NCBI RefSeq assembly: GCF_000003605.2 | Contig: NW_003133360.1 | Span: 128,175 to 183,691, forward strand | Source of the DNA: Saccoglossus kowalevskii | Lineage: Eukaryota; Hemichordata; Enteropneusta; Harrimaniidae | Length of the DNA stretch: 55,517 nucleotides | Reading direction: 5' to 3' | Shown here: one piece after another, positions 38,201 to 52,100 of the stretch | Layout: each line of letters opens with the position of its first letter | How positions within the stretch are numbered: the first letter of the stretch is position 1 | Notes under the pieces: generated by a model | Databases searched by the model: none | Told to the model about the DNA's origin: nothing | The model's input: the letters and a program-made list of their open reading frames with translations, nothing else | Program-made: the position numbers and the translations under genes

Positions 38201-41200
38201 AACAACTTACACAACATACTCTATTCTAAAGATTCCAACTTAAGATTGTTTTGTTTCGTCAAAGATGCCATTTTAAAATTCAAATTCGCGATTTCGAATT
38301 ATGGCATGCCGATCAAGTGCAAAGAGCAAATCGTATGTAGACATTCTTGCATTTATTGAATATGATTAAATTATTCTTAGATAGTTCGTAAGATGTTTAA
38401 ATTGCAAATAAATAATGGGTCATACATTACGCGGAATCAGAACCGTACAATCTAGTAATATACAATAATAATTACGCCATATCAAATCCGTGTGTGTCCT
38501 AGATGTAGTGTCACGGTGGAAGGTTCCCCTATTGCCATCATTTTACTAATACAGTATAACCCACCGTTACATCAAATAGGCAACTGTTTGAGGCGTGTGG
38601 ATGATAGCTGTACACGACGGACAACAAACAAGGACAACGGAATGGCTTTTTGTTTAGGATTTTCTGCTAATCCTATGTAGGATGATTTATTATAGGTCGG
38701 AAATGATGTAACACGAGGTGTGAATGGTCAGATTAAGATGGAATTAACAGAGCATTTACCACTTTAGGATAAGGTGGGCGATGCGCAAAGGGAGTGAGAG
38801 TGTAAATGTTCTGTTCTATATACATACGGCGCGCGTTATATGACACCAGGCACTAGCATCTAATTCATAGCACAATTTGGAATTAAGTTTAAATTAATAT
38901 CATATTTCCCCGTATCACATTATATAGTAGATTTTAGCAAGATTTGGCTAGATGGCGTTTTTAAAAAACATAGGCTATTTTATTTCATTTTCAATTCCAT
39001 TATATCATCTAGGTATACCATGAGAGGTGTGTGTGTGTGTGGGGGGGGGGTGTCCAACAAAAGCCTAGATTATATATATTTTTATGTGATTTGATGCACT
39101 AATACAAATGTCGACCAGATCTTTACCTAAATTTAGAAGAACACAGTTCGTGGTTCACATTCGCTAAATCCCACCGGGAATATGGCGTTTCGGCATTCGG
39201 TTTATATGTAACCCGGGCAAAATACCACCAAGTCAAGAAATTGACAGATAACTTCTTGTGTACGCATATTGCTTCATATTGCAAACAGATCCTATGCCAC
39301 CAAAGCCCCATTGTATGCCGGGTACTACCATGTATCCAGCTGTCTCTGGGTGTGTGAGTGTCACTCAAAACATATTGCGTGGTAATAGAATCAGCAAATA
39401 CTACCATGGCATGTAAAATGTGAATTGGCTTTCACTGCTTTATGGATACCTGGATAACAATACGCAGAGTCCTCACTTCACATCATTTTAACTAAATTCT
39501 CTGAAAGAAAATCTTTTTTTAAACAGCCAATATTCAAACAATAGACTAAAAAACAATAACTTTACAAAGCCAATCGTTTTACAAACAGAATGCAATAAAA
39601 AAAGAGCTTCGGGAGCTTTTTAACCGACCACCATATATATATTCAATAAGGTCAGTCTGGTTTGTCACGTGACTAGTTCATCGCGCATGCGAGTTCAAAA
39701 CACCCTAAACCAAACTTAACGATTAACTATATACAAAGTTTCCTTTATATTGGGATTTTTTCTGAATTAATTATATCTGCAATCACGAAGTTCAGCTACC
39801 CTATTTTGATATTTATTCCTTTTTTTCGTTTATTTGTATCGCTGTCAAATTGATCTTATTTCTACTAGTCACATCCGTCATATCATGGAGGAAGAAAGGA
39901 GACACTTCTACCTCTATGGTCATAGTAAGTAATAGTAGAAACGAGAGATAACATTGTCCGATTATGTTAATATCCTTAGAGTACAACTATCCCATATCCA
40001 GTTATTTGAAAGACAAAAATACACCATCCGTTCTAATATACGAGAATATAAACCCAAATGACCTCGTATAGACAGTGTCAACACTGCATGCTTAGCGCAC
40101 CAACAATAACTCTTTAATGTTACCTAATGCAACTAATATTACGTCATCAGTTGCGTTGGGCGTTGTCATCAACTTTGATCCAGTCACGCACCACAACAAT
40201 GAACTGAAGTGGGCGTGTTTACACACCAACACATGTAGTTGGATACAGTATAGGTGGCGAGTTGTGTATCAAAGTCGATCAAACAATCTGGTCTGTATAT
40301 TCGATAATAGTCACCATTGGGTCATTAACTTATCGTGTCAGTCAGTAAAGATTAAATGAGAATCCCGTGAACAAAGTTGTTTGAGAGATTTGGTGTAGCA
40401 CAATATTAAATTGGGTTTAATAAAACATTTGTGATATAAATTATTCTGGACAAAGTGTTACTCAACCAATTACCCACATTTGAGCTCGAGACAGACACAG
40501 GAAGAACGTAATCCTGATATATACTACGTGTAACATGTAATGCAAACCTTGAAGCGGAATGAATCGAAAAAGAACCAAGTGTAACCGATCAGCAACGATT
40601 ATTTTAAAATAATTTTAATGCGAGATATTCAGCTAATGGTGGGACAAATTTGAACTGGATTAGTGCTCTGGGCGTGAAATTGGAAGTTGTCATAGAATCC
40701 CAGTAAAAATATCTATGAAATAAAATATCTGCATAATCAGAGTTGTTAGTACACGCACTTATATATATACAATTCACAAACAAATACAACTAACAACAAG
40801 GGATTCTAGTAAGATCACACCACCATGTAACTTACTTACTGAAAGCCACAGTTGTCCAGTTTACGGTGTTTTCGTCGACTACATACAGAACCGAACTCTT
40901 GACACCTCTCAATCATTGCCCACCATACTTCACTACTTCCTACAGAGGTTTTAGAATATTCTGTAATGACCTGACAAGAGAGTTTAAAAGGAAGCTTGTT
41001 AGGGGTTTGGTTTTTACAAAAAGCCACTATTCTTTGCCATTAAAAAAGGCAGAGTGTACAGACTAATGGCTAAGTGGCATTGCAATGGAAGAATCTGCGA
41101 ATACAGATAATGTGAAACTGACATGCTGTAATTGACATGTAACTGGCGGCCAATTATTCTCACCTAGCTCACTTCTAAAGTTATTCTCCGATCTCATTGT

Positions 41201-43887
41201 GAAAAAAACGCATTTATATGTTTACTTTAATTCTTCAATGAGACGTGTAACTTTACAGGTATTCTCTTTTACTATCGTTACATTACAAGATTCTTTGTAA
41301 CTACTCGTGTGTCTATATGCAGTTGTAACGTACTAGAGCTGGCACCACTGAGGTGTTAGAATTAATTTTCATCATGCGAGTTCATTGCTATAACTATCTC
41401 GTCCACCAAGATGTTGAATTATTCGGGGTGGATGGGAGTAGCTTAAAATCGTACCCGGGCGGGCGCACAATCGTGAAAAGGCGACTGGTATGAAGGACCG
41501 GGTGTACTCCATTGTTAAGACTAACCACTGGTGGGACACAAAGAAGCGCTCACGGAGATTTCCTGTCGTTTTCCAATCACAATGGAACATTGGGAATCTC
41601 TTGAAAAAGCAATGAGAATTAAAAGAGCGAAGAACGGCGAATGAGATGGCTCCAAGCTACACGAAATAATGACAGACTAACAGGCAATTACCATAGGCAT
41701 TATATTGGACGGTGTTTGCTCGGAAATTGGCGAATAAACCGACCAATGTGAGCTACTGAACCGGGGAGTCGCCTCATTTATCATCAAGTGGTCTCCTTGA
41801 ATTGTTATCTAAAGACCCGGTATTTTATAATTAATTTGTTCCCTGGCTAAGAAGTCACTCTGTCGTTTTTTTCACTCTCCTGAGTGGTTTCACGGTAATT
41901 GGCAACATACACGAGCAAGCCAAGGCAGAAGTAGAACCTAACAATTGCCTGGCCACTAAATTACCGTCATAAAAAATTATCATTATGATCATTGGCATCC
42001 AACTCTTTCATTATTTCCCTAATTTTCTGTGCAGGTTCGCTATTACAATTGCAGAATCCAAATTAGGTTGCAAATTGTGAAAGAAATACGAACAAATTAC
42101 GTTTGTGGCCAGTAGTTATCAGTAATTGTCTAATTGGCTGAACATGTCCTGGCTGCAATGATTAGATATAAACGTGTGTGTTTTTTTCTCTGTGAAAATA
42201 GTGTAATTCAGTATGATGCGACTATGAAAGTTTATCACAAAAATCCACTAATTGTTTCGGTTTGAAAAAACAGGGAAGTTCATTCTTTCATTCCCACCTT
42301 CGTCCTTTCATATTCATACTCGTAATCGCATGTCACCTGAATATACTCGTATCCAATATCACTACAGTACAAAGGCGAATACAGTTGTTCCAATCACATA
42401 CACGTAAGCATAACCATACTAGACAGAAAGCGGAGATAAAGTTGGTGAATCTGTTCATATCTTTCCGCTGTGTTCGACAACACACATTGCTTAATAAACA
42501 ATGATCAAATATAAAATGTGTTTTTTTTTTAACGCTGAATCGTAGCGGATGATAACCTACTTTTGAGGGTTTTTTTTGAACCCGTGTTTGACACACCTAT
42601 ATGTCTGCCATTTAATATGATTCACAGACGAAGTATAATATACGAGAAAATGTGAAAAAAGGTATTATGTGTTAACCCAGCTGAAATCTGCTATCTTGGT
42701 AGAAAGTGGATACGTTAGACAATAAGCGGCACCGTACCCATATCATAGAAGTGTGCGTTATCACGAAGGAATTAAGAAGACAAAAAATGCAACCATTATT
42801 CAATCTACTTACAACTATATTGCGGACCCTAACAGCGAGTATACACACCAGCAGATAATATTACACTTTATTTTAGATCGTCAAGTTACAAATAACAGTA
42901 TTTCTATTTATTTCCAATAATCACCAACAGTAATCCGCAGAGTGGAATATCGTTGCCCCGAACATTTCAACTATCATAAAACACGGGTGTAAATATATTG
43001 TACAAGACAAACCGATAGAAACCAACCCGTTTTTTTTTCTTCAAGCTGTGGGGGCTTCGCTGCATATGCACTCAGATTTGTAAACGCTTTTTTTCAGAAG
43101 CGAGTTAAAAACTACAAATACATCTAAGACTATAACTTAAAGGCATATTGATCGTTTTGAGTGGTAAAACATTTATTACTAATATAACGATATCTGCCTC
43201 TATTAGTCGATGTATCACATACGTCTTCATCAAGCTGATCACGAGATCTATAGCACAAATCGAACCACGAGGGCGCTATTCATAATTTAGATGGCGTTTA
43301 CATATAGCGCCAGTAGGACACCCAAGACTGTCAGCTGACAGGGCAGGTACTTGCCAAACAGTTAATTTCAATATGTCAACAGAAATTCCCGAAGATTATA
43401 ACGCTCGTCGTGGCATGTTTACCAGATTTTACTTTGTCAGATAATTATAACCAATTTAGACCTACCATACTTAATATTACCTCTGGTTATTAATTTGCCG
43501 ATATTTTTATTTTGTTGTTGAAAATCTGACTTAAAATTGTCATTTCGTGATAACAATAAGTTAAACAATTTTTATCTGATTATTTTCAAACTTGCAAATC
43601 TTATAAATATCTATAAAATTTACCCAAGGTTTGTCTAGCATGTCTCAGTTTCCAGATTTCAATAAAATAATAAAACATTTGTTAGACATTTGTACTGCTG
43701 ATCATGAGAACCAGATGCCAGTAATATACTCTGCAAAATATGTTACTTAGATAATTGCAGTAACCGGATATGTTGTTTCCATTATATTCTATAAGACACT
43801 TTGAGATTAATAGAGTACATGTAGTATTGAAGGTACAAAATGTTATTATACAAGTATCATAGTCAAACAAGTCATTGTCAATGACAC

Positions 43888-45320
43888 GTCCCCGTTCCGT
43901 TCATATTTGAGTGACATATACATTCAAAGCAGATCATGACCGAAATGCACCTGCATATGTACAACACATTGTGCTAAATCTGAACAAAATCCATCCATGC
44001 ATGACTGAGATCCGGTTCTGGAATTGTGAAAATACGTGATTTTGATGCATTTTCGGCCTTAAAATGGCCATCATTCCGCTATTGTTAAGCAGATCATGAA
44101 ACAAAGGCACATATCTATTTGTGACATGATGTACCATGTGTGTGTGAAGTTTGAACTTGATCAANNNNNNNNNNNNNNNNNNNNNNNNNNNNNNNNNNNN
44201 NNNNNNNNNNNNNNNNNNNNNNNNNNNNNNNNNNNNNNNNNNNNNNNNNNNNNNNNNNNNNNNNNNNNNNNNNNNNNNNNNNNNNNNNNNNNNNNNNNNN
44301 NNNNNNNNNNNNNNNNNNNNNNNNNNNNNNNNNNNNNNNNNNNNNNNNNNNNNNNNNNNNNNNNNNNNNNNNNNNNNNNNNNNNNNNNNNNNNNNNNNNN
44401 NNNNNNNNNNNNNNNNNNNNNNNNNNNNNNNNNNNNNNNNNNNNNNNNNNNNNNNNNNNNNNNNNNNNNNNNNNNNNNNNNNNNNNNNNNNNNNNNNNNN
44501 NNNNNNNNNNNNNNNNNNNNNNNNNNNNNNNNNNNNNNNNNNNNNNNNNNNNNNNNNNNNNNNNNNNNNNNNNNNNNNNNNNNNNNNNNNNNNNNNNNNN
44601 NNNNNNNNNNNNNNNNNNNNNNNNNNNNNNNNNNNNNNNNNNNNNNNNNNNNNNNNNNNNNNNNNNNNNNNNNNNNNNNNNNNNNNNNNNNNNNNNNNNN
44701 NNNNNNNNNNNTCCGTCCATGCATAACTGAGATCCGGGTCCGGAATGGTGAAAATGTGCGATTTCAATGCATTTTCGGCCTTAAAGCGGCCGCCATTTGG
44801 CTATCGTTAATGAGATCATGAAACAAATGCACATACATATTTGTGACATGATGTACCTTGTGTGTGTGAAGTTTGAACTCGATCAATCCAAGCATGTCTC
44901 AGATACGGATCCAGAACTGAATTCTTTAAAACAAAATGGCCGCCAGTCGGCCATTTCGAACCCGATCCAAAAAAAAAAATGACGTGCATCAAGGTCCTAT
45001 TATGTTTAATGTATGTACCAAATTTGAACAAAATCCGTCCATGCATAACTGAGATCCGGGTCCGGAATGGTGAAAATGTGCGATTTTGATGCATTTTCGG
45101 CCTTAAAATAGCCGCTATTCGGCTATCGTTAATCGGATCATGAAAAAAATGCATGTGCATATGTCCCATATAATGTGTGATGTATGAGTGAAGTTTGAAC
45201 TTAATCGGTCCATGCATGTTCGAGATACAGGTGATCACGGACGCACGGACGCACGGCCGGACGGACGCACACAGGGCAAAACATAAGTCCCCGTTTTCGG
45301 ACTGCGTCCGAACGGGGACT
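43888..45320 (+). mobile_element. Helitron/Helentron-like non-autonomous element with about 160-bp core repeats (interrupted by gap)
   Basis: The 5' end has GTCCCCGTTCCG at 43888. The 3' end is a strong hairpin at 45286-45320 (AGTCCCCGTT ... AACGGGGACT), whose arm matches the 5' end, preceded by a GGACGCACGGACG-type run (about 45238-45271). The core is built of related about 160-bp monomers (CCATGCATAACTGAGATCCG and diverged versions at about 43991, 44712, 44888, 45038 and 45211), giving a 322-bp two-monomer period. This is the design known for tandem-repeat-bearing Helitron-type elements in marine invertebrates. No transposase is encoded. The open frames through it are artefacts of the unknown bases. 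Confidence 0.65.
44165..44711. other. Assembly gap (547 unknown bases)
   Basis: A run of N inside the tandem core of the repeat element. The true length may differ from 547. Any open frame across it is meaningless. Confidence 1.
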
Positions 45321-45414
45321 AATAACCTGTTGTATGCAGGGTCTTGGCCAAGATGATATGATGATATTGGTGAGAAAGTAACTCAAGTGTCTTTTTCTTG
45401 TGGTTACACATTTT

Positions 45415-45780
45415 ATTTGATTACTTTCAAACTTAGAAACTCATCACTAGAAAATATTAAAGTTCAATTTTTTCTGTGACCAGCATGTCTAAATGTCAGT
45501 ATGTATGTGACAATTTGACTAAAATAAAACATTTCTTAGACATAGAAATAATTGCAGAAAATGAGACATTTACAGATCGACGAATGAGGACGTGATTTCG
45601 GCACGAGCCGAGTCGGTCCAAAGTGGGTCCCAAATAATGTGCTGTAATCCTTCTGCAAACACAAAGGATTAACAATTTCAGCACGTGCCGAGAACCCTTA
45701 ACATGAACGTAGTACATTACTCGAAACGTCTAGCTATTTGAATAGTTACCTAGGACAATGATTACCAAATATTATCTACT
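45415..45780. repeat. Diverged repeat sequences between the Helentron-like element and Tdp1
   Basis: About 45415-45570 resembles about 43575-43715 on the other side of the element (shared TTTCAAACTT, CAGCATGTCT/TAGCATGTCT, AAAACATTTSTTAGACAT). About 45660-45778 resembles the relic at 35085-35196. No gene is seen. Confidence 0.5.
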
Positions 45781-45981
45781 ATATATTGTATTTATCTGTC
45801 CCAGCAGCGTAACAGTTGCTGTGGAAATTAAAACTCGAATCACCCAGATGTGAAGTAAACATACTAACCCCTCTACCATTACCCAGGTTTTCTGTAATAT
45901 GATGTCTTGAAATAGACATCAGTGAGAGAGAAGATAAAATAAATATCAGGACACAGATGAACAAATTAAATTCATTAAACT

Positions 45982-45987
45982 TTTATT
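45982..45987 (-). terminator. Candidate polyadenylation signal for Tdp1
   Basis: AATAAA on the minus strand, about 80 bases past the Tdp1 stop codon. Position and orientation fit a short 3' UTR. The cleavage site cannot be seen. Confidence 0.55.
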
Positions 45988-46068
45988 TTTGCAGTTTTGA
46001 TATACATCCTTGCAATATCAGCAGAGAAAAAAATAACCAACTGAATAAATTTGGTTAATTGAGCTTAA

Positions 46069-46142
46069 TCAAGATGGACACCACATGTTGCCTTGGCTAT
46101 CTGGCTTATCAGTATAAGCAATATCCCATAACCATGGACGAT
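46069..46142 (-). CDS. Tdp1: Tdp1 terminal coding exon ([14 protein letters not shown]...NMWCPS, stop)
   Basis: Acceptor ATTTTTCAG. It completes [10 protein letters not shown] and NMWCPS and ends at TGA 46069-46071. This C-terminal WxWDI...D..GNMW.PS pattern is a hallmark of Tdp1. Confidence 0.96.
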
Positions 46143-49100
46143 CTGAAAAATACAGGATATTAGTAAAATAGACAATTCCCATTCACAGAACAATGTACAC
46201 AGCATCATAGGGGCATCAAAACATGTGAAAGTATTGTTTAGTTATTTCTAAGCCTAATAATATGCTATACATATTTGATGATGGACAATTTTGCTAAAAT
46301 AAATATATTTCAATGCCATATTCCTTGACATTCTGACATTGAACCATAAAAAAAAAAAGTTCAAAATTAAATCATTCAATTTTTACAGCAGATCATTGGT
46401 TTGTGTCTTTTACACATACATGTAAAAGGAATCACCTATTGTGTAGCTAAATGACATTTTTAGTTGAATATAAAAGTCTGGACATGAGCAGACCACTCCA
46501 AACTGAACTTACCCGTCTGGGTATAAGAAGTGAGTGGTACATCCCATGGTAATGGAAATAACATGGAATCCTTTGAACTGTCAACTCCTTGAACATTGAA
46601 TAATTTCAGGTTTTCTTCCTTCAAGAAAATCAATAACTGGTGTTATATACATTACATTAGTTGTGTGAAGTATTATTTCTGTTCTTGTTTTACAACCATA
46701 AAATTACTCTCTGTAGTAGATTTTCGTGTTGAATAAAATTATTATTATTATTATATACTTATATTACACCTCCAGGATACACCACAACTAATATCAGGCT
46801 ATTTACAAAATACCGGAATATACATCGTTGTGCATATATGTCTCGTGATTATTTGGTTTGTATTTGCATTGATCAGGTAGAGAGGTCAAGGGTCAAACAG
46901 TACGATAACATAAGTACAAAAAACAAAAATTATTGTATTGCCCAGTGCTATAAGTTACAGACCTAGATGTATAACAAAAGAGTTAAACCATGATTACCGG
47001 TATATAGCATGGAAACAAAATTGTGGTCTAGCACCCTCTATAGTTAGCATCTAGGGTATGCAAGGGTGTTATATGCGATGAGAATTTAAGAGTGAAATGA
47101 AATGTATAATGAAGTATGGAAGATACATAATAGATGCAGTGATGTAATGACTACCACAGCTTTTTCTCCGCTTCATGACTGTAAAATAGACTACAGAACA
47201 TTTGCTATAAGATTCGTCTGCACTCCGAAAAACGACAACATCGTCAATGAAATCTCATAAACTGGAATGTTCTTGGCTGCATAAAATCAAATTGAATATA
47301 CCACACAATGAGTGGAAAGTTTAACATTGGCAGGGTGGAAAGTTTATTTTAGTTTACAATATCTGAGAAGCCATACTGTACATGTACTTTATATGGTAAA
47401 AGATTGGCATTGGCATGTTATATAGAAGGCCACATTTTTGAAAACAAAATGGTCACCAGTCGGCCATTTTGAATCAAATCTTGTATACAACGTGATGTGA
47501 ATCAATGCACAATGTACAAAGAAAATAAGGTTTCAGACAAATGTAGAAGCACAAAAAATCATTGCGTATTACTTACCACTTTAGAAGGTACAAACAGGAC
47601 ACCAATTTCATACGATCGGATAAATAACTGTGAATTATTCTTTTCGTACGCACCCCATGCTGCTTTTGATAAATTTGCACTGAATTTGATGAGAATTCAA
47701 AGAAATTCAGTTTTCTTGTAATTGATTTAAAGAAGCAGTAATGAATATTGCTCGATGTAATTTGTGAGAGCGAAGTGAATAAATCTTTGAGTTCTTAGCC
47801 ATCTATTTGCAACACAGCATTGCTTTTCATCTCAAGAACATGTCATGATATATCACTATACCTGGTAACAATGAACCACGCTAAATATTGTGCATCGGGC
47901 GATATCCGTGTATATGTCTTGATATGAGGAGATGCGCGACTGCGACCTCTACTAAATGCCCTCCACTGGCTGTAAACAAAACAGATGATGTCCAGCTAAG
48001 ACCAAGAAATAAATAGTAAACAATTTGTTCTTTAAACCTGATGTGTGCACAGGTTGTTTTTTTTCGTTTTTTTCACATCTGTCATAAATCATTGTTTTAT
48101 TTTGATTTTTTTTTTAAACTGAATACAATGTTTTGCTATATTGCTTTGTTATTCATATATTCTATACGAGTATGCTGTATGTCATGAAAACATAGGAGAC
48201 AGAAAAATTTTTTTTTTTTCAAAATGTCCATTTTTATCTCATTCAGCGAAAGATGAACACATACAATGAAGTAATTGTCCTCAAGTTTTTAAATTCTGTT
48301 TCAGCAAACACAGACTGTATTTAAATAAACTTGAAATCCTTGATTGCACTTTAATTACCAATATAATGAATTTAAATACCGGTATTATATGGATTGATGC
48401 TTTGTGGCAACCACTGTCATTCAATCTGTACATTGTATCAACAAATTTTGAAATTATTCATCATAAATTTACGCTATGGAAAAAGAGGGTCAAAAAAATG
48501 ACAATGAAGACTGGCTTACTGTAAGAAAGTATTAAAATATTGTTGTTTCCTGGCATTTTTTATACTGTACGGTAGTGACGCACCAGCGGGATACCCTTCT
48601 AAACTTCTGCGTACATTTTCAACACATGGAAATATCTAAAAAGAAGAATAACTTTACTTTATTTATTATTAGGCTTATTATAAACAGGATATTCATATAT
48701 GAAATAGATTGCTTTGATGAAAATAGATACAAATTCTGTTTTATATTAAAGTGATTTGGTATTCTTTTTGAATTCAACAATATTCTTACCAAGTTTAGTT
48801 TTGGTTTTGACAATTTAACTATACCATTTGCCTGTACGGTAGATAAACTTTCGAGCCATTCTGAAGAAAGCCAATTCTCAGGACCACTTCCTAAGGAGCC
48901 CACACTTGAAAATTGTCCAATCACTGGCCAATCTTTGACTGTTGATCCATCAGGACCATGTTCTTGAAGAACCTGAAAAAGTGTTTAAAAAAACATGTTT
49001 TGTAGGAATATAAATTACTGCATTTGCATAATTACTAAATTGATCTCCAGATCATCAGTTCAAAGATACTACATGTGATTCATAAACATTTGATAATAAT

Positions 49101-52100
49101 ATGAGGTTATTTCCTTATATGGTAGAATGAAAATACAGCGAAAGTACGATACGCTGTAACTTATGGCGTTACGGTGACAGATGTATAATAATGTATTTTA
49201 GGCTTATAAAAACTATGAGATTATGAAGTGTTTATCTTTGAACCTTCACAACTTACTGCTTACATTTTTAGCAGAAAAATAATTAAGAAAGTTCTCGATG
49301 ATAGTGAATGCTATCCAAAAAGTACCAGGATGAATGACCCTTAGTGGTGATACATAAAACCTATTTCATAATTGTTATACATCACTACACAGTTAAGTGG
49401 TTCTATGAGATGAAATATTAAAACCATGTGTGGATCAGATAACTACAGTGGATCTACCTTGCATGAATATCACTACTTTCACAGTATGTAACTTATGACA
49501 CAGATTTACCTTTCGTAATTTTAGATGTCCCCATTTCATTTTACTAGCGCCAGTGTGTCTTCCTGGAACGGATCCTATGATGAACACCCTGCAACATCAA
49601 ACACACACATCATTTATGGTTAGATTAACAGTGTTGCATCTTGGGAAATTACCTTTCTGTAAAATTTACCTAAATTATTTACAGTATAATAATATGAAAA
49701 TGCCATCAATATTTCCAAATTTCTATTCAGCAGTTTACTGACAGGTATGTCCTGTTCTATTCTATAGAGGGACTTAAAGAATTAATTCATTACAATAAAC
49801 ACCACAGATTAATGTTTGTGCTTACTTTGCAGATGACATGTCATGTTGACGAATAGTTTCCTGCCATTCCTGTAGATGTTTATTTGTACCATACGCACCA
49901 AGATATTCTAACAAATCTTTTCTGAACTGGGTTACTGAATCACCCTGCGAGAGATCTTGATCACTGGCAAGCTTGGGAAATAGTGGACTAATCCATACTC
50001 TACAAACGAACAAAACAAAAATACAATTAATATGGAATTTAATACAAACACAGTTACACACACAGCAGTCATATACAGTAGCTGCATGTAGGATATTGCC
50101 GGATCCACGGCGTTGTCATAATGGGCGTTATATACATTTGGTCGCTGGCTGTTCACTCAAACATGGACATGAATCCTGATGTAGCAAAATGAGGTGGATG
50201 TGCAGCAAATTGATGCACACTGTTTTTGATCAAGCCGATGAGCAAAACATGAACGAGTAATTGAACTTATATTAATCTGTGGAAATCCATACAAAGTTTG
50301 AATTTGATGCAATTTGCTCAAATTGTTGAGTTCAGGCAATCAATTTATTGCTGGTGTACACACATGTTCTGTCTTACTCATCCACCCCGTTTTGCTATAT
50401 CCATGGTGATGTTTGAGTTGCCAGCCAGCAGCTGAATGACAACATCGTGGACCCAGGGTTACAGGTAGGAAAGCCTTGTTCAAGTGGAACTTCATGACCA
50501 AGCCAACATTATACAATGAAATTTTCTGAGAAAAAGTAGTACCATATATCTAATATAATTAGAAATTAGAGTTAACGGATAATAGCTGAACAAATAAAAG
50601 ACTCACCCCTGTGTTTTCTGATACCAATCATTATGAATTATATTAGCAGTATGAATGACGACTCTCATACCATTGTCGTAAAGTAAAAACATCATTTTAC
50701 TGAAAAAAGCAGATATTGGTAGCACATGGTGAAACATACACACAGGAATCTATAATAAGCTTGAAATATATCTAAATTTAGTATTTAATAATAGAAAACT
50801 GTTATGAGAAGGATTATGGCAGTCATTTTAAATAGTAATATTGTAAAGACAAAGTCAAAGTGAATATTGCCTTAGAGGGCATAGTTCAACTGAGATAGAG
50901 AAAGGTGACAGAGGTCAACTTTACTGTTCAAGGGGTTACCTGTGATGTGTTCCATACATTATATCCAGCTTTGCTTGACACAATGTAATATTAGGATATC
51001 TATGTGCATTCTCATGTAATGTTGTTTTATCAGCTCTTTGAGATCCATGTATAATAAGCAGTGGTTTAGATCTGTCACACAAGACACAAAAAACATCAAG
51101 TGAATGCTATGTAAATAGGATGTAATAGAAGTGTGAATTTCAGTTTTGTCATCTAGTTTACTGATTCCTTTTGCTCTGCTAGTGTGCAGAGCAGATCCAC
51201 ATACAATCAGAGAATCATAATCAGATTACATCAATACAGGGATATCACATCCTTGGAAGACTGGCTTATGACAGGTGTATAACATTAAAGGAAACGTCCT
51301 GGCCACTATTATTGTTGACTTAATATGCAAGAAGTACCAGGGGTATATATGTTTTTGTTTTATTTTTCATGTATAAGTCATACAATTTTTCATAAGGAAG
51401 CTACACAAATTATTAATTATTTCTGGCAGTAGCCATACTTGAAATAAACAAGCCTCATAAGGGTTGGCAGGTAAAAGTTCAAAGGTCACAAGTAAATATT
51501 ATGGAAATGTTTTCTAGAAGTACATGATGAAGTACATCATTTCTTATCAGCAACAGGTCTTCACAGAAAAATGTTTCGAAACAAATTCTGAAAAATTTTG
51601 AATTGTAAATTTTGTGAAAAGTGACAAAACAAATTTATTTTCATAATAATTCATGAGGACCATTAATTGAATTGATACGTTTCTGAAATACAAACCTGAA
51701 CTGTTCTGGATATTGCTGTACAAGCCAAGGAATATCAAACATGTAATTAAACTGAGCAGAAGAGATAAGGTTACCCATGGATGCTGATAAAATATCTAGA
51801 AAAATAATATATAACAAGCAGCCGGTCGGCTGAGATAGCTCCGCTGTTAGCAATGCACATTTCAATTAAAGAACAGAAGATATCATTAGAAAATGAACAA
51901 TATGTATAGTATCAAAGCAATGGGACTTGCTGTTTTCAACAAGAAGTCAAAAATATCAATTTCCACCAACAATGACAAAAATAACCATCAAAATTAGATA
52001 ATTGAAAATATCAACACGAAATTAACAAATCTGAAAGAGGTCCACATGTAGTACCTATATATGCAATATCAAAGCAATTGGACTTGCGGTTTTTAGCAAG

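Larger units (their letters stand above)
27715..43887. other. Long non-coding region upstream of Vsx
   Basis: About 16 kb with no recognised exon. It includes an ATATC-rich low-complexity patch (about 30233-30330), poly-G runs (about 32829-32846 and 39040-39050), a DR2 nuclear-receptor motif (31695), E-box palindromes (36354, 39664), homeodomain-motif-rich stretches (about 35560-36000 and 41680-42170) and a transposon-like relic (about 35062-35200). As the sequence between Vsx and the next gene upstream, it is the likeliest place for distal Vsx enhancers. Confidence 0.6.

Noticed and set aside
43934-44821. Long open frames (187-277 codons) on both strands
   Set aside because: They are open only because 547 unknown bases give no stops; the real parts are tandem repeat sequence.
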